Under the pieces are notes generated by a model. That model worked only from the letters and a program-made list of their open reading frames with translations. It ran no database searches and was not told the origin of the DNA. From an uncultured Pelagibacteraceae bacterium (GTDB taxonomy: Bacteria; Pseudomonadota; Alphaproteobacteria; Pelagibacterales; Pelagibacteraceae), in NCBI GenBank assembly GCA_902635665.1, contig CACPOX010000007.1, positions 1 to 52,992 of the forward strand: 52,992 bases of DNA. The letters run 5' to 3'. Made by a program: the position numbers and the translations under genes. Below, in pieces: positions 45,279 to 52,992 of the stretch; position 1 is the first letter of the stretch, and every line of letters begins with the position of its first letter.

Positions 45279-46832
45279 TCAATCTTTATAAACTATATTT
45301 CTTGCAGACATAATTAACTCGTCTGCTTCTTCCTTTGATAAAGCAAAATCTTCAAGATAACCTTGAATCTTAACTCTTTCACCTTTAATCACATCATAAC
45401 CGCCTGTCAATTCATCAGATGCTAAATCTGCGAAATTCTCTAAAGTTAAAATTTTTTGTTCACCCAATGTAACCAACATACCTGGCGTTAAACCTTTTAA
45501 ATTAATCAATGTATCATCAAGACCTAACTCTTTGATTCTCTGGGAAATATCCTCTTGGTCTTTTTCATAAAACTCTTTTGCTCTTTCTATCAATGCCTTA
45601 GCAGTATCTTCCTCTATACCTTCAATCTTCATCAAATTTTCAGCTGAACTATCTTTAATATCATCTATAGTTGAGAAACCTTCGGCGACAAGTAACTGAC
45701 CTAGTGTTTCATCTAATTCTAAATTTTTTACAAAATTTTCTGTTTTTTCTTTAAACTCTAATTGTCTTCTTTCAGAATCCTCTGCATCAGTCATTATATT
45801 GATTTCATAATTTAATAACTTAGTTGCGAGTCTTACATTTTGGCCTCTTCTACCAATTGCTTTACTTAAATTTTCTTCTGTGAGAATAACATCAAGTTTT
45901 TTTCTTTCAGTGTCTACGTTTACTCTTTGAACTTCAGCGGGTGATAATGCGTTTGAAACTAAAATAGCTGGATCTTCTGACCAATTGACAATATCTATTT
46001 TCTCACCTTGAAGTTCGTTCACTACAGCTTGAACTCTAGATCCTCTCATACCTACGCATGCACCAACAGGATCTAAAGATGTATCCACTGCCTTAACACA
46101 TATCTTTGCCCTGCTACCAGGATCTCTAGAAGATGATTTTATTTCTATCAATCCATCATAAATTTCAGGGACTTCTTGAAAGAAAAGTTTCTCCATAAAC
46201 TTTGGATGCGCTCTCGATAAAAAGATTTGTTGCCCCCTTGTTTCTCGTCTAACATCATAACAAAAAGCTTTAATTCGATCTCCAGCTTTTATGTTTTCAC
46301 GTGGTATTAACTCATTTTTTTGAATTATTGCTTCTGTGCGCCCTAAGTCAACAACAACACTTCCAAATTCTAATCTCTTAACAATGCCACTAAGAATTGT
46401 ATCTTTTTTGTCAATAAAATCATTAAATTGTCTCTCTCTTTCAGCTTCCCTCACATTAAAACTTATAACCTGTTTTGCAGTTTGAGCAGCTATTCTCCCA
46501 AAATCAAATGAAGGAAGTGGTTGTAAAACTTCATCACCAATTGACTTATCTTTATTTAATTCATTTAAGTTTATAGCATCCTCTAATTTAATTTCTGTAT
46601 TTGTATTTTCTGGATTTTCAGCAATTATTAATTTTCTAAAAAGTTCAATATCTCCATTATCTCTATTTATTAATACTTTTATTTCATTTTCCTGACCAAA
46701 TTTTGATTTAGCTGCTTTTGCTATTCCAGTTTCCATAGAACTTATTATAAGTTCTTTATCAATTGACTTTTCTAAAGCCACAGCTTCAGCAATTCTTAAT
46801 AATTCAAGTTTGTCAGCTCTTTTATTCAACAT
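45279..46832 (-). CDS. nusA: Transcription elongation/termination factor NusA
   Basis: An RNA polymerase-bound pausing and antitermination factor. The start is set at ATG 46832 (MLNKRADKLELLRIAEAVALEKSIDKE), giving 517 residues. A longer in-frame start would run through the upstream terminator hairpin and is not family-like. An S1 domain (ILSGIVKRLEFGSVVVDLG), KH domains (DPVGACVGMRGSRVQAVVNEL and SKAIGRRGQNVRLATKLL) and two C-terminal helix-hairpin-helix repeats are seen. A Shine-Dalgarno, GGAG, lies 12 nt upstream. Confidence 0.96.
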   Translation of the reverse strand: MLNKRADKLELLRIAEAVALEKSIDKELIISSMETGIAKAAKSKFGQENEIKVLINRDNGDIELFRKLIIAENPENTNTEIKLEDAINLNELNKDKSIGDEVLQPLPSFDFGRIAAQTAKQVISFNVREAERERQFNDFIDKKDTILSGIVKRLEFGSVVVDLGRTEAIIQKNELIPRENIKAGDRIKAFCYDVRRETRGQQIFLSRAHPKFMEKLFFQEVPEIYDGLIEIKSSSRDPGSRAKICVKAVDTSLDPVGACVGMRGSRVQAVVNELQGEKIDIVNWSEDPAILVSNALSPAEVQRVNVDTERKKLDVILTEENLSKAIGRRGQNVRLATKLLNYEINIMTDAEDSERRQLEFKEKTENFVKNLELDETLGQLLVAEGFSTIDDIKDSSAENLMKIEGIEEDTAKALIERAKEFYEKDQEDISQRIKELGLDDTLINLKGLTPGMLVTLGEQKILTLENFADLASDELTGGYDVIKGERVKIQGYLEDFALSKEEADELIMSARNIVYKD

Positions 46833-46847
46833 AATTTTATTTGCTCC

Positions 46848-46874
46848 AAAAAAAAATGGGCTAAAGCCCATTTT
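46848..46874 (-). terminator. Intrinsic terminator between metK and nusA
   Basis: A perfect 9-bp stem, AAAATGGGC/GCCCATTTT, with a 4-nt loop; on the minus strand it is followed by nine U. It lies after metK and ends 15 nt before nusA, so it separates the metK transcript from the nusA-pnp transcript, perhaps partly. Confidence 0.8.
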
Positions 46875-46931
46875 GTAAAATTCAATAATGTAAGGGCAAT
46901 ATAGTAAAGTTTTTTTTTAATTCAACAGAAA

Positions 46932-48101
46932 CTATCTTGAAAAAACCCTAATTTTATCAGTTTTTTCCCATGAAAATAAGCCATTTTCCTCAGGAGCTCT
47001 CCCAAAATGACCGTATGCTGCTGTTTTTTCATATATGGGTTTATTTAAATTTAACATCTCTCTAATCCCTCGAGGGCTTAAATCAAAATTTTCTTTTATT
47101 TTTTCAACAACGAAATTATTTTTATCTAAATCATTATCAAATAAATCTACATAAATAGACAAAGGCTTTGATACCCCAATTGCATAAGCTAACTGAATTA
47201 AACATTTTTCAGCAATTTTAGAACCAACAACATTTTTAGCAATATACCTCGCTGCGTAAGCTGCTGATCTATCAACTTTAGTTGGATCTTTTCCTGAAAA
47301 AGCTCCACCACCATGAGGTGCAGCTCCACCATAAGTATCAACAATAATTTTTCTACCTGTCAAACCACAATCTCCATCTGGACCACCAATTACAAAATTT
47401 CCCGTCGGATTTACATAAAACTCGTCCTCATTAAAACCATCAAGAAAATTCTCAGGAATAGTCTTTAACATATAAGGTCTAAGTAAATCTCTGACTTGCG
47501 ATTGATTAACATCTGGTGAATGCTGTGAAGAGATAACTACAGATTTTACTTTTGATGGTTTTCCATCAACATACTCAAATGTTACCTGACTTTTTGAATC
47601 TGGTTCAATATTTTTTAATTTTCCAGATTTTCTATCTTCAGCCATTAATCTTAAAATTTTATGAGAATAATGAATTGGTGCTGGCATTAAAACATCCGTT
47701 TCATTACAAGCGTATCCAAACATAATACCTTGATCTCCAGCTCCTTCATCTTTGTTACCAGAGGAATCTACACCCATAGCAATATCAGCTGATTGAGAAT
47801 GTAAATGACTTTCAATTTTTGTAGCTTCTTTCCAAGTAAATCCTTCTTGGTCATAACCAATATCTTTTATACAATTTCTTACTTTTTCGATTAATTCATC
47901 TTTTTTAATTTCTGGTCCTCTTACCTCACCAGCTAAAACAACTTTATTTGTCGTAGTAAGTGTTTCACAAGCAACTCTAGAATATGGATCTCCAGAAATA
48001 AAACTATCAACAACCATATCTGAAATCCTATCTGATACTTTATCTGGATGGCCTTCAGATACAGACTCACTTGTGAAAAGATAATTTTTCAAATTACTCA
48101 T
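46932..48101 (-). CDS. metK: S-adenosylmethionine synthetase
   Basis: Makes SAM from methionine and ATP. It is 389 residues. Signatures are [19 protein letters not shown] (ATP site), [12 protein letters not shown] and the P-loop-like [19 protein letters not shown]. The start overlaps the end of lnt by 8 nt. In many alphaproteobacteria metK is followed by trmB and rimP before nusA; neither is present in this cluster. Confidence 0.97.
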   Translation of the reverse strand: MSNLKNYLFTSESVSEGHPDKVSDRISDMVVDSFISGDPYSRVACETLTTTNKVVLAGEVRGPEIKKDELIEKVRNCIKDIGYDQEGFTWKEATKIESHLHSQSADIAMGVDSSGNKDEGAGDQGIMFGYACNETDVLMPAPIHYSHKILRLMAEDRKSGKLKNIEPDSKSQVTFEYVDGKPSKVKSVVISSQHSPDVNQSQVRDLLRPYMLKTIPENFLDGFNEDEFYVNPTGNFVIGGPDGDCGLTGRKIIVDTYGGAAPHGGGAFSGKDPTKVDRSAAYAARYIAKNVVGSKIAEKCLIQLAYAIGVSKPLSIYVDLFDNDLDKNNFVVEKIKENFDLSPRGIREMLNLNKPIYEKTAAYGHFGRAPEENGLFSWEKTDKIRVFSR

Positions 48102-49638
48102 TTTTAAGTTTCTTAAATGAAAATATTAAAAAAATATACAATAAAATTATAAATCCGAAAATTTTATTTCCAAATTTTGCAAAAAGAGTCATTTCTATTT
48201 TTCTTGACTCACTTAAATCTATATAACCAGATTTATTTGTATCAACTTTTTGCTCAATAACACCCATTGGGTTGATAATTGCTGTTGACCCATTATTTGC
48301 AGACCTTAAAACATATTTCCCACTCTCTATCGCTCTAAAAATACTATGGGTAAAATGTTGCTCTGGGCCAATTGATTTACCAAACCAACCATCTTCAGAA
48401 ATATTTACAATATAATCAAAATTACTATTTGTAAAAATTTTTCCTGAATAAATTATCTCATAACAAATAAGGGGCAATATTTTCACTGATAAATTATTGT
48501 ATTTAAGATCAATTATATTTCTTTCTTCACCTTTTGAATATGATTGGTAATCATTAGTAATTGTTTTTAAGCCAATACTCTTTAATAATTTTTCAAAAGG
48601 TAAAAATTCACCAAAAGGAACAAGATTAATTTTTTTATATGAATTTATTATATTTAGATTGTGATCAAAAACAGATAATGAATTAAAATATTGAATAGTT
48701 TTATTTTCATTTTCTTTTCTATTAATTCCAATTACTAACAAATGATTTTCGTTGAATTTATTTTCAAACAACCATTTATATTCTTTTAGTTGGTCTTGTG
48801 AAATGCCTGGAATTATACCTTCTGGCCAAATAAAAATTATTTTTTCATTTTTTTTAGTTGAACTGATTTCAATTAGCTCTTCTATTGCTGTTACAGGATC
48901 AATATTATTATAAAATCTATCTATACCTATATTTGAACTTAAAATTCTTAATTTATAATCGAGTTTTTTTAGCTGTTGATTATTAAATTTTTCTAAATTT
49001 TGTGAGCCAAGTACATAAAATGACATTGTTGTAATAAGAAATGCAACACAAATACTAATGTCTTTTTTATTTTCCCTTAAAATAAATATTGATGGGCTTG
49101 TAAAAAGTGAAATACAGAACAGATTAAAGCTGTATGTGCCTATGATTGATGTAATATTTAAAATTTCGATGTGATTAGAAAAACTATAAGCAATTAAATT
49201 CCAAGGGAAACCAGTGAGTATTGATCCTCTTAGAAATTCTACTATTCCAAATATTAAAGAAAAAAGAAAAAAAGAACTCAAATTTTTTTTTGGTTTTAAA
49301 ACCACAAATAAGTAAGCAACTAAAGCGTAAAACAAAGCCAGGAAACCAGGTATTAAAATTGTTGCAAATGGTATTAAAAACTTAAAATTTTGATCAAAGG
49401 TTAATGATATTGAGATCCAATATAAATTACTTACAAAATAACCAAACCCAAACAACCAACCATAAAGAAAAAATATTCTTTTATTTTTATAAAACTTAAT
49501 TTTTTTTATTAAAAAAATATAGAATAAACTAAAAGTTAAAAAATTTATTATAACATAATTAAATGGAGGTAAACTTAAGGAAGTAAGCGCTCCTAATAAA
49601 ATTAAATAAATTAATTCAATATAAAATTTATTTTTCAA
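48094..49638 (-). CDS. lnt: Apolipoprotein N-acyltransferase
   Basis: An inner-membrane enzyme that adds the third acyl chain to lipoproteins. It is 514 residues: about six N-terminal membrane helices, a nitrilase-like periplasmic domain, and a C-terminal helix. The catalytic triad appears in order: Glu in [10 protein letters not shown], Lys in [14 protein letters not shown] and Cys in [41 protein letters not shown] is also typical. It overlaps metK by 8 nt and follows ybeY by 1 nt. Confidence 0.95.
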   Translation of the reverse strand: MKNKFYIELIYLILLGALTSLSLPPFNYVIINFLTFSLFYIFLIKKIKFYKNKRIFFLYGWLFGFGYFVSNLYWISISLTFDQNFKFLIPFATILIPGFLALFYALVAYLFVVLKPKKNLSSFFLFSLIFGIVEFLRGSILTGFPWNLIAYSFSNHIEILNITSIIGTYSFNLFCISLFTSPSIFILRENKKDISICVAFLITTMSFYVLGSQNLEKFNNQQLKKLDYKLRILSSNIGIDRFYNNIDPVTAIEELIEISSTKKNEKIIFIWPEGIIPGISQDQLKEYKWLFENKFNENHLLVIGINRKENENKTIQYFNSLSVFDHNLNIINSYKKINLVPFGEFLPFEKLLKSIGLKTITNDYQSYSKGEERNIIDLKYNNLSVKILPLICYEIIYSGKIFTNSNFDYIVNISEDGWFGKSIGPEQHFTHSIFRAIESGKYVLRSANNGSTAIINPMGVIEQKVDTNKSGYIDLSESRKIEMTLFAKFGNKIFGFIILLYIFLIFSFKKLKNE

Positions 49639-49639
49639 T

Positions 49640-50101
49640 TTAATTTATTTTTGATTGCACAGATTTAAATAATAGATTTTCCTCTTTAAACATTTTGGAA
49701 TAATCTTTATTTTTTTTATGATCGAAACCTAAAAGATGAAGAAAACCATGTATGAATATTTTAGTAACTTTTTCTTTAAAAGATTTTGAATCTTGTGATC
49801 TTGGTTTGTCTACATAATTGTAGCTGATGATAATGTCTCCAAGATAAGTATTTTTTGAAATTTTTATTCGTTTATCTAGTGGAAAAGATAAAATATCAGT
49901 AGATTTATTTTTTTTTCTAAAAACCTTATTTAATTTTTTAATATTCTTATTATTTGAAAGTAATAGTGTAAAGGCTACTTTTTTATTCAAAAATCTATAT
50001 TTTTTTGGAAAAGCTTTACATATTTTTTTAAAAAAAATATCCTTATTTTTAAGCCTTTTTGACCAAGCCTTCTCCTCAGAGAAGACATTAACACTAATCA
50101 T
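49640..50101 (-). CDS. ybeY: Endoribonuclease YbeY
   Basis: A zinc-dependent single-strand RNase needed for rRNA maturation and ribosome quality control. It is 153 residues. The metal motif is H-x3-H-x5-H in IHGFLHLLGFDHKK, and KKNKSTDILSFPL and LGDIIISYNYV complete the family pattern. It overlaps phoH by 8 nt. Confidence 0.95.
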   Translation of the reverse strand: MISVNVFSEEKAWSKRLKNKDIFFKKICKAFPKKYRFLNKKVAFTLLLSNNKNIKKLNKVFRKKNKSTDILSFPLDKRIKISKNTYLGDIIISYNYVDKPRSQDSKSFKEKVTKIFIHGFLHLLGFDHKKNKDYSKMFKEENLLFKSVQSKIN

Positions 50102-51089
50102 TATTTGAGTATGCTTTAACTATTTTAGAAACAAGTGGATGTCTAACTACATCTGAGTGATCAAAATCAACTATGGATATTTCCTTTAAATGTCCAAGCA
50201 ACTCTTTTGATCGAACTAAGCCTGACATGCTTTTGTTTGGTAAATCAATTTGAGAAGGGTCTCCATTAACTACTATTTTTGAATTTTCACCAATACGTGT
50301 TAAAAACATTTTAATCTGAGTATCTGTAGCATTTTGTGCCTCATCCAAAATTGCAAAAGAATTTTTAAGAGTTCTACCTCTCATAAATGCTAAAGGCGCA
50401 ATTTCAATATCTCCAATTTCAATCATTCTCTGTATTTTTTCAAAGTCAAAAAGATCATATAAGGAATCGTATAAAGGTCTAAGATAAGGATCTACTTTTT
50501 CTTTCATATCACCAGGTAAAAATCCCAAACGCTCACCTGCTTCTACAGCAGGTCTTGAAAGAATAATTCTCTCAATCTTTTTTTCTAAAAGCATTGTTAA
50601 ACCTACGGCTACTGCCAAAAAAGTTTTTCCTGTTCCTGCTGGTCCAGCTGAAATTACAATATCACTCTCTCTCAAAGCTCTCACATAGCTTTTTTGTTTT
50701 TCAGATCTAGGAATTATAGATTTTTTGGGAGTTTTAATAATATCTGTGACATTATTATTTTTTACTTTTTCATTAATCATAAAGTTATCAATAGAAGAAA
50801 GTATATCTTTATTTTCTATACTTCCATTATTAATAAACTGATTAGCCAAAAATTGAATAGCGTTTTTAATTTTTTCATTTTTATCAGGTGTTGATTTGAT
50901 TAAAATTGAATTTCCCCTTGAATATAAGCTGCAATTTGTAATTTTTTCTAATTCTTGTAAATTTTTATTAAATTCCCCAACAACACCCATTAACAAATTA
51001 TTGTCGTGAAATATAACGCTTAAAGAATTGTTATCTGAATAAACAAATTTTAAGGACTGATCGATATTTTTTTTACTTATTCCACTCAA
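50094..51089 (-). CDS. phoH: PhoH-like ATPase (YbeZ)
   Basis: A cytoplasmic P-loop ATPase of 331 residues, paired with YbeY in most proteobacteria. Walker A is GPAGTGKT (149-156). The segment IILSRPAVEAGERLGFLPGDMKEKVDPYLRPLYD and the Walker B SFAILDEAQNATDTQIKMFLTRIGENSKIVVNGDPSQID are the family core. The first ~120 residues form a divergent KH-like region. It overlaps ybeY and follows miaB by 3 nt. Confidence 0.94.
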   Translation of the reverse strand: MSGISKKNIDQSLKFVYSDNNSLSVIFHDNNLLMGVVGEFNKNLQELEKITNCSLYSRGNSILIKSTPDKNEKIKNAIQFLANQFINNGSIENKDILSSIDNFMINEKVKNNNVTDIIKTPKKSIIPRSEKQKSYVRALRESDIVISAGPAGTGKTFLAVAVGLTMLLEKKIERIILSRPAVEAGERLGFLPGDMKEKVDPYLRPLYDSLYDLFDFEKIQRMIEIGDIEIAPLAFMRGRTLKNSFAILDEAQNATDTQIKMFLTRIGENSKIVVNGDPSQIDLPNKSMSGLVRSKELLGHLKEISIVDFDHSDVVRHPLVSKIVKAYSNND

Positions 51090-51092
51090 ATT

Positions 51093-52421
51093 CTATGCAA
51101 CCTTCTGATCCGAATTAGTTATTACTTCACCGAATAAAGTATTTCTATTACTATCTTTAATTCTCACTTGCACTATTTTTCCAATATCATTCTTTTTACC
51201 ATTAAAAATTACAGATGTCATATACTCAGATCTACCAAAAGCTTTGCTTTTATCATCGGTTAAATTTTCAACCAAAACATCAATAACTTCACCCTCCAAT
51301 GATTTGTTCATTCGAATTTGATTTTCAAATAAAATACTTTGAATTTTTTCTAATCTTTCAATAGAAATTTTTTTTTCAATTAAGTCTAAATTTTCAGCAA
51401 CTGTTCCAGGCCTTGGGCTAAAGATGAAAGAATAAGAGTTAATAAATTTAACCCTTTCAATTAAATTAAAGGTATCTTTAAAATCCTGATCTTCTTCACC
51501 AGGATAACCTATTATAAAATCACTTGAAAACTCTATCTTTGGATTAATTTGTTTTAATTTATCAAAAGTACTTAAATATTCATCAATGCTATGTTTTCTA
51601 TTCATTGATCTTAAAATTTTATTAGATCCACTTTGAACAGGTAAATGAACAAGCGGCATTAATTTTTTAGAGGTTTTATATACTTCAATCAAATCCTCTG
51701 TCATATCTTTTGGGTGAGATGTTGTATATCTAACTCTCTTAATTTCAGATAATTTTTCAATATTTAAAATCAAATCTGATAATCTATATCCTTGATTATC
51801 ATAAGCATTCACATTTTGACCAAGTAAAATTATTTCACTAGCACCATTATCAGCTAAATATTTTGCTTCATCTAAAATTTGATTAAATGGTCGAGAATAT
51901 TCTGGTCCTCTTGTATATGGGACTACACAAAAATGACAAAACTTATCACATCCTTCTTGAATGGTTAAAAAGGATGAAATTTTTCCAGCTTCATTTTTTA
52001 TTTTACTTAAATATTTAAATTTTGAAACTGCATCAAACTCTGTCTCTTCTATCTTTTTCTTTTTTTCAGAATAATTTAAAATTGTATCATTAATTTTATG
52101 ATAAGCTTGAGGACCAATAACTAAATCTATATAAGGTTCTCTTTTAAGCATTTCCTGATTTTCTGCTTGAGCTACACACCCTGCAATAATCACCAATGGC
52201 TTTTTTTTAGATCTAAAAATTTTTTTTACTCTACCTATTTCATGATAAACTTTTTCTTTTGCCTTATCTCTGATGTGACATGTGTTCAAAAGATAACAGT
52301 TTGCTTCTTCATATTTGTCTGTTTTTTCATAACCAATTTTTTTTACTGAATCATATATTCTATTAGAGTCATACTCATTCATTTGACATCCAAAAGTTTT
52401 AATAAATATTTTTTGATTCAT
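51093..52421 (-). CDS. miaB: tRNA-2-methylthio-N6-dimethylallyladenosine synthase MiaB
   Basis: A radical-SAM methylthiotransferase that modifies A37 of tRNAs. The start is set at ATG 52421 (MNQKIFIKTFGCQMNEYDS), one base after the fur stop (TAA C ATG), giving 442 residues. N-terminal cluster cysteines are C12, C48 and C82. The radical-SAM motif is C158-x3-C162-x2-C165 (GCDKFCHFCVVPYTRG). A C-terminal TRAM domain ends the protein. Order fur-miaB-phoH-ybeY-lnt matches other alphaproteobacteria, except that corC/ybeX is missing before lnt. Confidence 0.96.
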   Translation of the reverse strand: MNQKIFIKTFGCQMNEYDSNRIYDSVKKIGYEKTDKYEEANCYLLNTCHIRDKAKEKVYHEIGRVKKIFRSKKKPLVIIAGCVAQAENQEMLKREPYIDLVIGPQAYHKINDTILNYSEKKKKIEETEFDAVSKFKYLSKIKNEAGKISSFLTIQEGCDKFCHFCVVPYTRGPEYSRPFNQILDEAKYLADNGASEIILLGQNVNAYDNQGYRLSDLILNIEKLSEIKRVRYTTSHPKDMTEDLIEVYKTSKKLMPLVHLPVQSGSNKILRSMNRKHSIDEYLSTFDKLKQINPKIEFSSDFIIGYPGEEDQDFKDTFNLIERVKFINSYSFIFSPRPGTVAENLDLIEKKISIERLEKIQSILFENQIRMNKSLEGEVIDVLVENLTDDKSKAFGRSEYMTSVIFNGKKNDIGKIVQVRIKDSNRNTLFGEVITNSDQKVA

Positions 52422-52422
52422 G

Positions 52423-52836
52423 TTATTGGGATTTTTTTTTAATCCCATATAATTCTAATTTATGGTCTACTAGTTTATATCCATATTTTTCTGCAACTTT
52501 TTTTTGAAGCTTTTCAATTTCTTCATCAACAAATTCGATAATTTCTCCAGTTTTCACATCAATTAAATGGTCGTGATGGCCTTCATTTAGCTCTTCATAT
52601 CTAGCTTTTCCACCTTTAAACTCATGCTTTGTTAATATTCCTGTCTCTTCAAATAATTTCACAGTTCTATAAACAGTTGCAATACTTATTTTTGGGTCAA
52701 TTTTAGATACTCTATTATACAGCTCATCTACATCCGGATGGTCAGTGGACTCGGACATTACTTTTGCAATTACTCTTCTTTGATCGGTTAATTTAACCCC
52801 TTTTGCTAAACATTTTTGCTCTATTGTTTCTGACAT
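52423..52836 (-). CDS. fur: Fur-family metalloregulator
   Basis: A 137-residue Fur protein. The DNA-binding helix region is KLTDQRRVIAKVM, then SIATVYRTVKLFEETGIL. The metal site includes HHDHLIDVKTGEIIEF. The structural-zinc CxxC pairs of E. coli Fur are absent; only one cysteine (C9) is present. In alphaproteobacteria such proteins can respond to manganese (Mur) or iron, and which applies here cannot be told. It lies 10 nt downstream of the partial gene at the window edge and directly before miaB. Confidence 0.88.
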   Translation of the reverse strand: MSETIEQKCLAKGVKLTDQRRVIAKVMSESTDHPDVDELYNRVSKIDPKISIATVYRTVKLFEETGILTKHEFKGGKARYEELNEGHHDHLIDVKTGEIIEFVDEEIEKLQKKVAEKYGYKLVDHKLELYGIKKKSQ

Positions 52837-52845
52837 AAAATAATT

Positions 52846-52992
52846 TTAACTTAAATAAATAGGATTAATCAAATTTTTTTTAATATTAAATTTATCACAC
52901 AAATCAGGGATATTTTCGTATTTTATGTCTTTTTCACCTTTAAAATCTTGAATACTATAACAATAGTAATCAATATTATTAGTTAAATTAAA
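52846..52992 (-). CDS. tsaB: C-terminal fragment of an upstream gene, possibly tsaB
   Basis: An open frame running off the right edge, with its stop at 52846-52848, giving the last 48 residues. The end INPIYLS resembles the xPxYLR terminus of TsaB, the partner of TsaD in making the tRNA modification t6A. A tsaB-(rimI)-fur order is known in alphaproteobacteria. The match is short and the name is uncertain; the existence of a coding frame is better supported. Confidence 0.4.
   Translation of the reverse strand, partial: FNLTNNIDYYCYSIQDFKGEKDIKYENIPDLCDKFNIKKNLINPIYLS

Noticed and set aside
46833..46871. Upstream start for nusA
   Set aside because: It would be translated from within the metK terminator hairpin; the ATG at 46832 has a Shine-Dalgarno and the family N terminus.
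48094..48110. SAM riboswitch before metK
   Set aside because: metK starts inside the end of lnt, leaving no leader for a riboswitch; I saw no glycine-riboswitch-like leader elsewhere either.
52422..52448. Upstream start for miaB
   Set aside because: It would overlap fur; the ATG at 52421 follows the fur stop by one base and gives the usual MiaB opening.

Overview
The window looks like a piece of a SAR11 (Candidatus Pelagibacter-type) alphaproteobacterial chromosome. The reasons are extreme AT richness, near-continuous coding with many 1-17 nt overlaps, and few Shine-Dalgarno sites. The gene content is also alphaproteobacterial: Irr next to fabA-fabB-fabI, a Suv3-like helicase with fdxA and carD, mutM-rpsT-dnaA-dnaN, Coq7, a HIG1 protein, and fur-miaB-phoH-ybeY-lnt-metK. 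I see no insertion sequence, prophage, integrase or CRISPR array. The species assignment is inferred from gene content, not from a marker comparison.

Layout. 1-2580 (-): pyruvate dehydrogenase E1 (AceE type), cut by the left edge and carrying an N-terminal lipoyl domain. 2707-11260: thiolase, tRNA-Arg, a PaaI-type thioesterase, a TAXI-type TRAP transporter, an aminotransferase and acetoacetyl-CoA synthetase. 11434-15647: Suv3-like helicase, TerB-like protein, ferredoxin, CarD with a lysine-rich tail, then a 30-residue basic protein on the other strand. 15848-21356: acyl-CoA ligase, tRNA-Leu, YqaA-like membrane protein, DsbB, Coq7, HNH nuclease, esterase, HIG1 protein, TlpA-like thioredoxin. 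21381-24829: argH (interrupted by a one-base frameshift), an LptM-like lipoprotein, lysA, plsC. 24826-28834 (-): mutM-rpsT-[repeat-rich gap]-dnaA-dnaN. 28864-33979 (+): ubiE-ubiB-coaBC-dut-moeB-like-SH3 protein. 33976-36918 (-): irr and a rubrerythrin/Fe-S protein/DUF3501 set. 37012-39512 (+): fabA-fabB-fabI. 39509-52992 (-): a FkbM methyltransferase, then nusA-infB-rbfA-rpsO-pnp and tsaB?-fur-miaB-phoH-ybeY-lnt-metK.

How they work together. AceE, thiolase and acetoacetyl-CoA synthetase all meet at acetyl-CoA, and the TAXI transporter beside them may bring in an organic acid. UbiE, UbiB and Coq7 belong to ubiquinone synthesis. FabA, FabB and FabI make unsaturated fatty acids. Irr sits between an oxidative-stress/iron set and the fab operon, with two Irr-box-like sites nearby. 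The right third is translation, RNA decay and envelope lipoprotein maturation.

Most worth a second look: the lipoyl-AceE fusion; five ATTGAAT-type repeats about 16 bp apart upstream of dnaA; the pair of lysine-rich proteins around a shared terminator, one of them with a TTGACA promoter and a perfect palindrome; the two Irr-box-like sites; the argH frameshift at an A6 run; and short simple repeats in the rpsO and pnp leaders.
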